This document shows, one piece after another, positions 1 to 11,553 of a stretch of DNA of 64,000 nt. This stretch comes from Tolypocladium sp. Sup5 PDA-1 (taxonomy: Eukaryota > Ascomycota > Sordariomycetes > Hypocreales > Ophiocordycipitaceae). Where the stretch lies: the NCBI GenBank assembly GCA_000750105.3, contig JPHH03000003.1:868001-932000 (forward strand), in the 5' to 3' direction. The first letter of the stretch is position 1, and each line of letters opens with the position of its first letter. The notes under the pieces were generated by a model, which was not told the origin of the DNA, made no database searches, and saw only the letters and a list, made by a program, of their open reading frames with translations. The translations under genes and the position numbers were made by a program.

Positions 1-1806
1 GTCAATACGGACTGCTTCGACCGATGATGCGTGGCAGCTGAGTCAAGCTTGAACAAGCTGGATCTGTTTGTGCATTTCATGTACGGACTAAGAAGCAGTG
101 GTATGGCATGACAGCCATGCAACCACTCTAACGTGCGCGACCCCTGCGTGTTTCGCTGCCCTCTTTGTGGCGGCCAACCAAAGGACAACAACGTGGTGTT
201 TCAACCGCGAAGCCATTGTCAAATCATGGTATCCAACACCACACGGCTCTAAGCTTTTATGATGTTGCATAAGGTTCTTGCATGCACTCAACGTTCTAGG
301 CGGCTACTTCGTACGGGTGGGCAGCACTTACAGCCCCTCAGCCAAGTGATTATCTGCTGAGGGTGCTTGGACCTGCAACATATCCGCGAATCTGGAGGCT
401 CAGAATCAAGGCAGTCTGGGGGTACCGCCATAGATATACCAGTGAATTCCCGTATGTTCTTTCGTAGGGCAGTGGTTTTCCATGGAATACACTGCAAAGT
501 TGCAGCACGTTGGCTCAAGGCTCAACCTCCTCCCAATGGTTCATGCTCACGATGTGGTATGAACACTGAACCTAACATGATATGAGATTGGTTGACGGGT
601 ATTTTGCTCCCGATGGTCTTCCACAAGTTAGGGCATATCATGCAAGTCATTGAAAAATCATAGGAAACCTAGCATTTAGGTTCTTGGAGGACTATAGGGT
701 AGGGCAACGGGGTGAGGTCAGGTTCGCAGTGCCGTTGTGGCTGGAGCTATCGGACCACAGCTCGCGCCACAGGAGGTGGCACTGGCCCATCCTTATTTGC
801 GGCGATGTGGGGGCATCAGATCGGCCGACCGCCGGCTTTTCCTTCTCTGTTGATATCCGGGCTTGACTTCTGAGCCCTAAAGCAGCTTTCACGAGGTCAA
901 TGTTTGTTCCAGCGAGGGGGAATAAGGAAAAAGAAAAGCCCTCCTGATGTCGACGCGCATTGAGACGTGTTAAAGACAATGGCTCAATGCAACACGGTGA
1001 CGGACGGGACAAAGTAAAAAGAGACAATCTTTCGCCGCGGGGACCAACCGAGCTCACGATTGGGGGACGGGACAAGGGGTCGGCGGCGGGTAATTAGCGA
1101 AAGGCGCCGTATATCAGGGGACCTCGAGCTACCGGGTCTCTAAAAGCCCCTTTCCCTGCCAATTCAAATTTGCATCCATCCAATGAGCCTGTTACGTAGC
1201 GGGTGCATTCTGTGAAATCTGAACTCGTCAGGAACAGTTCCAGGGACGGACTCTCGTAGGCTTGCTGTCGCCGCTACTGATACCTCCCGGGTGTGGTCGG
1301 GATCGACTAACCTCGACTCCACAATCATCCCCTGCCCAGCACCCCATATCGCGTCGCGCGCTCGACACTGTCACTCTTTCTTTCCTCTTTTTCCTTTGTC
1401 ACTGTGGCAATCATCCCTTGCCCGCTTGCCTGTCCACCTGCCTGCTGGACAATTGTCAGGTTGCGCTCGTTTTGTCTGGTCTCGCGGTGTCGGCAGAGCA
1501 AAGCCGCGGCAACCTTGGCACCTCTGGCTGTGTCAGCCTTTGCGAGCCCCTCGATGAAACAACAAAACCGCATCGCCGTCTCCTCCAGGCTGGCCAGCTC
1601 CATTGCGCGATTCGGAGCCTCCCACTGATTGACTCGGCACCCCGGATCATCTCCTTGACGCCGCCAACTGGGTCCCGGTGCAGGAAAGTGGGCTCCAAGC
1701 GTCCAGCAGACGTGACTGACTCCTCGACGACGCTGGATTGTGTCCCGAGTCTTGCTCCGTCATCACGCATTCCAGCCCCGACCACTCGACTCGACCTCCG
1801 CCCTCG
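1..1806. other. Gene-free left edge and leader of the TBC gene
   Basis: No reading frame here looks like a real protein: the open frames are short, overlap on both strands and show no recognisable domain. The last 500 bases, rich in C and T, are the likely promoter and 5' untranslated region of the TBC gene that starts at 1807. Confidence 0.5.
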
Positions 1807-4800
1807 ATGACGGCAATGGATCCGGGCGAGCGTCGACCTCGTCATGAGCCCTCCCCTCCTACAAAGGCTGCCGAGCCAGCCACCACAGCCGTCGACGACG
1901 AGACGGAAGCCGAGACCCCTAAGATGACACACGACTCTATGGTTACCGTCAGGCTCTCGGAGCCCCCAGCTCTCGCCCTCGATACGACCGCCGCCTCCGA
2001 CGCCGATCCGACCAAGCCTGCCACGCCGACGGTGGGAGACGACGCGGCCCAGAATGGTACCGATAGGCACGACAGCCGCCGCGACTCGTCTGCCACCGCG
2101 TCGCCCACCGATGCAAACCGCAGCCTGCAAGACGAGCTGGGCGAGTTCGGTACCGACGGCCACGAAAGCGATTTCTCAGAGGACCCCGACGAAGTGAACT
2201 GGGAGCAGTTGGAAAAGACCGAGGACGAGCAGGTCAAGGACGACGAGACGGACAACGTACGCCGTCACCTGTCCCACTCCATGTTTCAGAACGCCGGCAA
2301 AGCTGACGCAATTCATAGTCGACGGCGCTTCTCCTGGCGCGACTGGAACAAGAGAATGCAAAACTGGCTACTAACCCAAAGAGCGTCAAAGTCCAGCCCG
2401 TGGAGAAGGCCGCTGCCAGCAGACCTCGTCCGCCGTCCATGGCACAGCTGCGGCAGATGGTCCATGGGCCGACTCCGTCCGCACTGCGATATTCCATGCT
2501 CCCGCCCCCACCCATGACAGACCTCGAGTTCTATGCCGCTCTCGTCAAGGACTATCAACAGACTGCAGCGCGGCTACCGACTCTCCTGTCCAACAAGATC
2601 CGCAAGGGGATCCCTCCGCCGCTGAGAGGAGTGGTGTGGCAGAGCATGTCTGGCGCCCGTGACGCCGTCCTAGAGGAACAATACGAGCGTTTCTGCGGCG
2701 AATCCAGTCCCTACGAGCTTCTCATTGGAAAGGACCTCGGCAGAAGTTTTCCAGGCGTCGAAATGTTCCGCGACCCCGAGGGCGACGGACAACGCATGCT
2801 TGGTCGGGTGCTCAAATCCTTTAGCCTTTATGATACCAAGATTGGCTACTGCCAGGGACTGGCATTTCTTGTTGGCCCCCTGCTGATGCACATGCCAGAC
2901 AAGCAGGCGTTTTGCGTCCTGGTCCGGTAAGGACAAGTCTCGGCTTGACCACCGGAAACCCACGACACGCTGACACGTTACTAGACTGATGGAGAGGTAT
3001 GATTTGCGAGCATGCTTCCTCCCAGATCTCTCTGGGCTTCATGTCCGCATATATCAATTTCGCGAGCTTCTTCGACTCAACCTTCCTGCTTTGTCGAGCC
3101 ATTTAGAAGATCTGCAAGTCGAGACCGCCTATGTGTCGCAGTGGTTCCTCAGCTTTTTTGCCGTCACATGTCCGCTACCCATGCTATTCCGCATCTACGA
3201 TGTCATATTCGCCGAAGGTGCCTCGGAGACCCTTATGCGGGTAGCACTATCTCTCATGAGGAAGAACGAGGCGCGGTTGTTGGCGTGTAACGAACTGGAA
3301 GATGTCATGCAGCTCCTCCTGTCTCGGGGCTTGTGGGACTGCTACCACTACGATGCCGACGAGTTTGTCCAAGACTTTGCCAGCCTGACTAGTGTAGTGA
3401 CCCGAGAGAAGCTTTCGCAACTGGAGCAAGGATATCGTGAGTCCCTGATCGCCACCGCCAATGCGGCGCGGACATCCGATATTACCACGGCGGCGACCCG
3501 CTTTCTTGGCCGTATTTGGGCATCATCGGCCAGTTCCAGAAATGGTAACCTTGCCCCTGGCCTCGCGGCGCCCTCACGACCGTTGAGCATGCTACGGCGC
3601 AGCACATCGAAGCAGAGTCTCGCATCGACGCTCAACTCCATGGAGGCTAGCTCGGCCAGCGTCGCCAGCTCTTCCTCCACAGACGCGACAACCATGTCTC
3701 GCGACTCGGCCAATACCGAGGACGACATTTCGAGCCGCGAGTCCACCCCCGTTGGCCCCAAGTCCATTGCGAGCGCCAAGACGACCGATGAGAGATACCT
3801 GCACAGCCAAATCGAGGACCTGCTGATGGCCTTGAGTGAGCTGCAACGGAATCATGCTCTCCTCTCCAACCAACTCCAGCTGGAGCGGGAGGAGCGGGAG
3901 GAGGACCGTAAGGCGGTCCGATCGCTGCTCGACGGATTGAGGAAGAGGGCGACCAGCAACGATCAAGCGACGACCGAGGACAAAATCGAAACGGCCGAAA
4001 CCGAGTCTGCAGCCGACAATGAAGACGACCAGGCTACACCGACATCGGACGAAACCGAGCTTGCGATCGATGTGCCAACAGATGTGGAGCAGACGCCATC
4101 GACCGAAGACTTGTCGCAGCTGCTGGATCGGGTGGAGAGTCGATTCGGGGACGAAGATAAGAAACATCGATCCTCGATGCTGCAAACAAAGTCGCAGCTC
4201 AGAGACGAGCTGCTGAGCGCCAAAGATCAAGTGGCTAGTGCAGTATCGCACTCTCAGGAGCTGAGCCGTCGGATCCATGACATGGACCAGGAGATAACAT
4301 CTCTCAAGGAGCAGCTCCGCGAGCGCCATGGCCATGTTCGGACGCTTCACCAAGATAAGCAGCGGCTAGAAAGGCAAATTCACGGAATGCGAACCAGGGC
4401 CTCGGCCAGCTCTGCGTGCGAGTCTACCAACCGGGCTGTGGACGCGGAGTGGGCAAGCAAAGGCAACGCTGGCGGCTTGAGAGAATTCAAGCTCGGACGT
4501 AGCAAGTCAACGCCATCCCAAGCTCCCGGGTTCAGCAAGAGGATGTCGTCACTGCCGCGGTCGTACGAATCAGCGTTGCCATCAGTGGCGTCGTCAGGGA
4601 CTGCGTCACCACCTAACGAGCATGACAACTTGCTATTGGAACTTGTCCAGGCCAAGACGGCCGAGGCCACGGCGAAACAAGAAGCCGAAGAGGCAAAGCA
4701 GAAGCTCGAGGCTCTCCGCAAGGCTTGCGGCCTAGCCCCAGGAGACTCTCCAGCGGCAACATCAACGGCGGGATCAAACCCTACGACTGCGATGGGGGTG

Positions 4801-4917
4801 TTTGGCCGGCTTACTGGGCACGGATCAGCACCATCTACAGATCAGAGCGCCAAACCTACAGTTCCCACGTCGGCCACGTCCCCTGCTAGTGGCGGGTTCT
4901 GGGGCTGGCGGCGGTGA
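1807..4917 (+). CDS. TBC-domain Rab GTPase-activating protein, Gyp5-like
   Basis: Exons 1807-2256, 2319-2926 and 2985-4917 give 996 aa. The TBC domain (about residues 240-460) accelerates GTP hydrolysis on a Rab GTPase in vesicle traffic. Both catalytic fingers are visible: I-x-x-D-x-x-R with Arg about 292, and the glutamine in Y-C-Q-G about 329. The second intron splits the arginine codon in the segment L-V-R-L-M-E-R-Y. The N-terminal 150 residues are acidic and disordered; residues about 625-680, 740-820 and 900-935 look like coiled coils, separated by Ser/Thr-rich linkers. That architecture (acidic N-terminus, TBC, C-terminal coiled coils) resembles yeast Gyp5 and animal EVI5/TBC1D proteins. 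The first intron is the less certain one: a second phase-compatible donor lies at 2233 instead of 2257. ATG 1816 is an alternative in-frame start. The substrate Rab cannot be told from sequence. Confidence 0.88.
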
Positions 4918-5434
4918 GGGAGCATGAGCATATTAGACAAGAGCACATCGGGCAACCGCTGCGTTGTTGCATCGTTTTATCTATAAGACGGCTCCCGTGT
5001 CTCGCATGGATGTCTGTTTTTCTTGTACATATCCATCATATGGGCTGCATTTGATGGGCGGCAGAGTACGTGCATGGGAGGAATCCGTGCGAGGAAGGAT
5101 TCTTACCCCTAGACTGGCCTGCGCGAACCGCCCTTGGCATTTTTTACCCGAGGTAGGTATTGGTGGATAGACTGACATTATATTATGGATAGGGCTGCGG
5201 CGGGAGAGGAGGGCTTACCTTAGCTTAGCACGGAGTTTGAGGATAGGTCTAGGACACAGCTGCGAGCTGGGAACGCAGCTCTAGTGGCTTTTATGTTTAT
5301 TTAGACAAAATGAAGTACCACAATCTTTTAGCCCTTGGTCTGCGGTTATTCTTGTGATGGGAGATCGCTCATATCAACTCGAGAGCGCTCTATTTGGGTC
5401 TTCGGAATTTGAAAAGGGGTCGTATCGGTATTAC
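4918..5434. other. Convergent intergenic spacer
   Basis: It holds the 3' untranslated regions of the TBC gene and of the converging membrane-protein gene. No coding frame or RNA gene is supported. Confidence 0.5.
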
Positions 5435-7255
5435 TCATACTCTTTCGTGAATCATCGTCTCAACCTCGTCGTCCCCCGTCCACGACCTGTGCATTTCAAC
5501 GCTGTCATACTCGGCCGTCGATCGTTCCACCTCTTGTCTACCCTTGGCGGCCAGAGCAAATCTGCCCCCTCCCAGTTTCACGTACCGAACAGGGACATCG
5601 CCTAAGCAGCGGCCCTGCCCAAACACGAGGTCGGCCAGACCGGCACCGCCCTCCGACGCGGCGACGGCCATGTGCCGCATGTCGGCGGGGTTGAAGTCCG
5701 GCAGGCCGCTCCACGCCCTCGTCCGGATGAGTTCCAGCGCGAGCAGGAGGATGATGACGGTGTTGACCGTGAAGACGGCGATGCTGAACTTTCTCTCGCC
5801 AAAGGCGATGGCCGAGAGACGGAGACTCGTGGGGGTGGATTTGTGGAAGTTGCCCACCATGAGTTGGGCTGCGGCGTAGGCGCCAAGCAGGTCGTCTGCT
5901 ACGACGGTGAGCGAGTTCTCGACGGCCTTGAGGACGATGCCCTGCTCGGTGAGCGACCCTGGCGTATCGTGTGATTGTAGCCGCGTTCGCAGATCCGTGA
6001 TGGAGGCGTTGAACGCGGTGCCCACGGTGGAGACGTAAATGTTGGTCTCGTCGTTGGCGATGAGTTCAAACTGGCGCATAACCGTGCCCTTGAGGCGCCT
6101 GCTGGGGTCGATATCCTCAACCTGGGTGTCATTAACTGTTGCAACAGTAATATTTCGTCCCGCAATGTCGACCGTGACGTTGAACTGCGTGGGCACAAAG
6201 TCAACCTCGCACTGCATTTTATCAAGAAATCCATAGTCCTTCCCGGTTGCGAATGCTAGGTATCGCCGTGGGGGAAGCGGGCCTGTGGCGTTGATTTCGC
6301 GGAAGTGAGCGACTCCGATGGCGACGATGCGGTCCGTGGTGTAGCCGATGTAGTTCGAGTACTCCGGCCCGTCTTCCGAGTCCGGGAGCCTGCCCTTGGC
6401 GGCGTAGACCCATTCCTCGTTTGTTTTCTCCAGGAGGAAGTCGCTAGACTCGTTGTAGACGCATTTGACGCCGGCTTTGTATCCCGCCTCTTGATATGTG
6501 TACGTGATGGCCAGGCTATTGTCCAGGATGTCGGCATCCATGAGACCAGCCGAGGACGCCACGCCGTAGGAGCGGCCGACGTAAGTGAACATGGACTTGT
6601 CCAGCTTCGCGTGAGTTCGCACCGAGCCGTCGATTGGTGTTGCGGACGAGGCGCTGGCGAGGAAGCTGCCTAGGAGCTGGATCCCAGGAGAGTACGAGAA
6701 TCGTCCCTTGGTGCTCTGGTCCGTAGGGCCTTCTCTGCCCACCTCAGACGGATACTCGCGGACCAAATTCACACTATCCCAGCTCGGAACCGCAACGCTC
6801 CCGGTGACAAGCTCGGACACCTCTACCGGAGTCAAGGCGGCCGCCCAGACGGCGCTCAATATCAACGATGCCAGCACGACCCCCGCCACGGGGAGGGTGT
6901 ACCAGAGTGGCAGGTCCCAGTCAACCCTGGGCACCATCACGTCAACCCACGCGCGGAGGGAGTCGAGCGTCACGGGCTGGCGGGTGCGCGCGAGGTGGCG
7001 CCGGACGCCGTAGTTGACGAGGCGGCAGAGGACGAGGACCTGGCAGCCGGAGAGTATGTTGGCGACAAGCTGGACGGCGAACTGGACGGAGGCGCGGTTG
7101 GCGGCGATGAAGCCGAAGAAGGACCCGGAGAAGTGGACGGAGCGGAGAGAGGAGTAGAGGAGCAGGGCGGCGATGGGGGTGGTGAGGAGAAGGACAAGGA
7201 AGTTGTTGTGGTCGGAGAGAAGGACTGAAGAGAGGCAGGTCTTGTGCCGGGCCAT
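5435..7255 (-). CDS. Uncharacterised multi-pass membrane protein with large extracytoplasmic domain
   Basis: One open frame gives 606 aa from the ATG at 7255. I do not recognise a named family. Hydrophobic segments lie at about residues 17-38, 55-80, 115-141 and 503-525. Between the third and fourth is a soluble loop of about 360 residues with several N-x-S/T sequons (N-E-S, N-A-T, N-V-T, N-I-T, N-D-T, N-A-S), consistent with a lumenal or extracellular, glycosylated domain. The C-terminal 80 residues are hydrophilic and probably cytosolic. An upstream exon is possible: a frame from 7358 encodes a plausible N-terminal extension and a C-C-C-A-G acceptor sits just before the ATG. It converges with the TBC gene. 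Function unknown. Confidence 0.7.
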   Translation of the reverse strand: MARHKTCLSSVLLSDHNNFLVLLLTTPIAALLLYSSLRSVHFSGSFFGFIAANRASVQFAVQLVANILSGCQVLVLCRLVNYGVRRHLARTRQPVTLDSLRAWVDVMVPRVDWDLPLWYTLPVAGVVLASLILSAVWAAALTPVEVSELVTGSVAVPSWDSVNLVREYPSEVGREGPTDQSTKGRFSYSPGIQLLGSFLASASSATPIDGSVRTHAKLDKSMFTYVGRSYGVASSAGLMDADILDNSLAITYTYQEAGYKAGVKCVYNESSDFLLEKTNEEWVYAAKGRLPDSEDGPEYSNYIGYTTDRIVAIGVAHFREINATGPLPPRRYLAFATGKDYGFLDKMQCEVDFVPTQFNVTVDIAGRNITVATVNDTQVEDIDPSRRLKGTVMRQFELIANDETNIYVSTVGTAFNASITDLRTRLQSHDTPGSLTEQGIVLKAVENSLTVVADDLLGAYAAAQLMVGNFHKSTPTSLRLSAIAFGERKFSIAVFTVNTVIILLLALELIRTRAWSGLPDFNPADMRHMAVAASEGGAGLADLVFGQGRCLGDVPVRYVKLGGGRFALAAKGRQEVERSTAEYDSVEMHRSWTGDDEVETMIHERV

Positions 7256-8977
7256 GCTGGGCAATTTGCCTTGAAGCCGTCCCTGATATGGGCATAACGA
7301 GGGCAGAGTCCATCGAGGACAAGGCCTCCAAGGTGTTGAGAGCCTGACGGCGACCCATATTCCCGCCTATGGGCTAGAATCAGCATGCAGATGCGGTGGC
7401 ATCGCGTTGTGGTCTCGGCGGCTAAGGCTTGTGCGACCACCTCCATCTAGCAAGGGTTGCTGGCGCTTAGTACGAAACAAGGCGCGGCTCGCCTCGCAGG
7501 GGATCTGGACATGGCCAAGACTCTTTGAATCAGCCGCCTTGCGACATCTGAGGTTCTTCAGCTACCTTCTATGTGAACGTCGCAACGGGAGTGGGTGCGA
7601 CGTTGCTGCCGCTTGGTGGCCTGGGATCTTGTGTAGACTTGGCCTTGGGCTGCAGTGTGAATGAAGCTGGACACGATGAAAACACCCACTTGGCTGAGCG
7701 AACTCGACCTGTTGCAGCAACACTTGTGCGCAAAAAACCGAGCACGTCAAAAAAATAAATATGTATACGGAGTACCGAATGTTCATCCGCCGGACGGAAC
7801 AGAGACGGCGCACCGGAATGAATGGTGTGCTCCGGAGGCTGATACAGGCAAGGATGGTTGCCCTTGCAGGGCCCCTCTTGGTTTGCATCGCAGCCTGCAG
7901 ACGCTCCTGGACACCTTGGCGGGAGAACAAATGTGAACAAGTTGCATTTCTGCCGTACGGACACGTATCGCCTCCGTGGTAACTAGTCCGCCTGGCAGGC
8001 ATCCTCGGCATCCTCAGCGATATGGGAGCGGCCGTCTTTTGGCGCGGGACATGTGCCGCGTGGTGGTGAAATCATATGATGCGGTTCGGCGGCGCGGATG
8101 ACGCACTCCCGTGGTCTCGCTGCTACCGGCCGATGAGCAAAGTCTGGTCAAAGAGCGCGGTCATGAGAGGAAATGCGTTTGAAACGAAGTTGAGCTATTG
8201 CAATAGGGGCTCATTTGCGCCCGTGTGACATGTTACCTGGTGCGTTCCTTCCCTCGGGACATCTGAAGCTGCACCGCCACAGCATGCGCAGTACATACTG
8301 TACGAGTACGTACTTCGTACCTGGAACGGTGAGTGGGGCTCGGAGCAAGGAGCAGGAGCTCCTACCGAACTACTGTGCTCCCTTGGCTCCGTACGTCTGC
8401 GCGCCGTTGGCCCGTTGCTGTGGCACGACCTTATCGCGACCCCTGCGTCATCTGCACCAGCCACAGCCGCTGCAACAAGTGCCAGCGTGCCAGCCTTTTG
8501 CCAGCTTTCCAGTGCCAGCCACGCCAGAGCTCCGCCTGCGCCGCTCCTGTCTCGTCTCCATCCCCTGCTGGCACATGTTTTCTGTCCTGCCAGTGGCTTC
8601 CACTGCCTAACCAAGCCAAACCGCAACGGCGTCATTCGCGCCCCCTCGATCCGATTCCTCCGTCATCACCTGCTGCTCCTCCTCTCCATCCTGTTTCCTC
8701 CCCTCCGCAGTCCTCGACCTTTATCCTGCTCGTCTGCATCTCCAGGTAGGTACGGCCGAACAAACAAACACCGCCTCCTCGCCACGCTCGCCCTCTACCT
8801 AGCTATTTTCCTCGACACCTGCTGGCACCAACCAAGCTACCAGAGCTCCACTGACGTCCGTTGCCCCCCTACAGACAGAAAATATTCCAATCTGCCAACC
8901 TAAAACCCCCTGTCCACCTCGACAACAACACCACACAAACGCAATCCGCGCGCATTCTCTCGAGATACCACTTCGCA
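7256..8977. other. Divergent intergenic region between membrane-protein gene and RTN1
   Basis: Small frames occur on both strands but none is convincing. The motif TACGGAGTAC is at 7766-7775 and a GTACGAGTACGTAC cluster at about 8300-8313. The C/T-rich stretch 8600-8977 looks like the RTN1 promoter and 5' untranslated region. Confidence 0.5.
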
Positions 8978-10318
8978 ATGGCTGATACTGTTGATGCGCC
9001 TCCGGCGGCCAACGGTGGCTCGCTCTACGAGACCACCAAGACCAGTAGGGTACGTTGCAGCAAGCCCTCTTGTCCCCAAGCTTGGGCCACGACGCTGACT
9101 GCAGACAGTTTTTTATTTTATTTTACATGTGATGGCGAATCGTGCCCAAGCGTCGCAATAACTGACATTCGCTCGACAGACGCTGCCGCTGCTTACGACT
9201 CTGTGACGAATGGTGGGTTCGCTGCCGTGGCATCTCCCTCTGAACTGCTTCTGACGTTGTTGCGCGTGATAGGCCCTGTTGCACAGAACGTCAAGGACCA
9301 CTCCGCAAAGGCCTCATCCGAGCTGTCCAACCTGGCGGCCTCTCGCAAGACTCCTACCAACCCGGCGGCCACTGGCCAGCCTCTCACACACTACCACTCC
9401 TTTTTCTCGGAGCTCCTCTCGTGGAAGAACCCTCGTAAGCTCCGCCCTGCCTCTCTTGCCATTTTGCCGTGCTGACAGCTGTCTCTCAAGGTGCCTCAGC
9501 TATTGCCTATGCCTCGATCGTCTCCCTCATCTTCGCCGCTAGATACCTCGATGTGATCCGCTGGGCGTTCAAGCTGTCCTGGATGGCTCTCGCCGTCACC
9601 GTCAGCGCCGAGGCCGCCGGCAAGCTCGTTCTCAACCACGGCCTCGCCACGCAGATGCGCCCCCGCCGATACTACACGGTCTCGCGAGCCACTCTCGACA
9701 GCATGATTGGCGATGTCCACGAGCTCATCAACTTCTTCGTCATCGAGTCCCAGCGTATCCTCTTTGCTGAGAACGTCGGTGCCTCCGCTGCTGTAAGATC
9801 TTTGTCCAAACCGGGAATGTCGAGTTTCGGAAGCTAACAGATGGTAGGCCTGCGTCGCTGCCTTCATTTCCTACTACCTCGTCAAGCTGGTGCCGTACTG
9901 GGGTCTCGCTATCATCGGGACCACCGTCGCCTTCTTCGTGCCCCTCGTCTACGCCTCCAACAAGGAGCTCATCGACCACCACCTTCAGAACGCGTCCGAG
10001 GTCATCAACGCTCAGACCGCCCAGGTCCGCAGCGTTGCCCAGAAGCAAGCCGACCACATCACCACCATGGGCAAGCAGTACGCTGGCGACTACACCGGCA
10101 AGGTCCAGGAGATGCTGCGAGGCCGAAGCGCTTCCCCTGCAGCCGTCACCAAGCCCGCCCCCGCTGTCAAGCAGCCCGAGTTCCCCTCTGCTCCGACTGA
10201 GGAGCCTAAGAAGGTGGCCGTGTCTGAGCCCGCTGGCGCAGTTCCCGAGGCCCTCGTGGTCCCTGAGCTCCCCGAGGAGCCTGTTGTGCCCGAGAAGGAG
10301 CCTATGGTGGCTTCCTAG
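8978..10318 (+). CDS. RTN1: Reticulon-like ER membrane-shaping protein
   Basis: Five exons, 8978-9044, 9180-9212, 9273-9434, 9491-9792 and 9848-10318, give 344 aa. Reticulons insert hydrophobic hairpins into the cytosolic leaflet of the endoplasmic reticulum and stabilise tubules. The reticulon homology domain runs from about residue 70 (H-S-F-F-S-E-L-L-S-W) to about 240, with two long hydrophobic hairpins: the A-I-A-Y-A-S-I-V stretch through A-V-T-V-S-A, and the A-A-F-I-S-Y-Y-L-V stretch through F-V-P-L-V-Y. The tail is rich in Pro, Glu and Val and probably disordered. Exon 2 is only 33 nt. The first donor is GTAGGG at 9045; the stronger-looking GTACGT at 9050 puts the next exon in a frame with a stop. 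The final acceptor must be at 9847, not the adjacent CAG at 9840, to keep frame. Confidence 0.9.
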
Positions 10319-11553
10319 GTGGCTCATCACACCAAGTTCCACGAGCACATGAACTAAGGAACCGGCACGGCTGGGCTAGGCAATGACTCTTTGAACGTGC
10401 TTTACGAGGCGTATGTCTTTTTCCTTTGATACAGCAGGGGGCCGGACAAGTTGGAATTTGAAGCGCATTGAGCACTCGGTTTCCTTGGAACATTCCTTTG
10501 TTACCTCTAGGCGCGAGAGCTCTCGAGGGCGCCTAAAACTTTGGTGAGAGCAGCGGCATTGGTGACGGTATCTGCCACGCAGCAAAGCGTTGCAGATGAC
10601 CGTGGTGGAGACTGTAGGACATGTTGTTTTTGGTGGTGGGCTTTTAGCGAGTCTGAGAGGTGCTATCCCTATTAATGGATGCGGCTATGAACGCTTTCTT
10701 CAATCTTCCCTCGCGCAAGGCACGTCCTCTGGGGCACTGGTTCGACGACATACGGTGGTGTTTTGGAAGGGACTGTAACGGGTGTGTGCGCGTCATGACC
10801 TTTTTTTAGTTGAGACTGCACAAATTATGTTTATTGGGGCGAAATACCAAGCCGTTCAGCAGTGATTGACGTCCCCTTTCCTGTATCATCGAGCGAGGAC
10901 GAGGTAGGAAAAGCCCAAGACACAAGTTGCTTCTCGATACAAGTTAACCCATGTTAATGGTGGGTTACTTGTTGATGCTTCAGATGCGGAAGTGAGTTGC
11001 GAACAGTGAGTCGGGGTAAGCTGGAGGTGAGTTGCCCCGATGAAGTTGTATACCCAGCTGAATGAGTCACTCAACTTCAACCTAACACAGGCTGTCTCCC
11101 TCGTCGGTCGCCATGACACAGCAACGTCAAATTACGTCCCCCGCTTCCCTAGCCTTGTTACAGATAGCATATGGGGGTAACTCGGTGCTGATGTTCAGCA
11201 ATAAACATCTCTGACGCTGGTATCAACAGTCCCCCGATGCCACGCTCCAGATAGAGACCACCGTACTTCACCCTACCCCCAAGGATAACGAAGTTTGAAA
11301 CCTGAATCTCTCTTACATAGTCAAGGGATGCATGGTGGACGGGGTACGGCTCCGGCGGAAGCTGGGCTGGAAGAGCGTGTTCGGATGCCTCGACTTATCT
11401 TCCAAGCAAGCGATATTGTGGTCGGATTTGCCTTGGTCGACCGACTTCCTGTCTTGATGAACAAATTCCAAGGCCAGAGTAACGTGGACAACTCAAAATA
11501 ATCTTTGTTTCAGGAATATGTACAGTACTGTATTCGAGCTCACTGCCAGCAAG
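10319..11553. other. Convergent intergenic region RTN1/BMS1
   Basis: About 1.2 kb with 3' untranslated sequence of both genes. I see no supported gene, repeat or RNA in it. Confidence 0.5.
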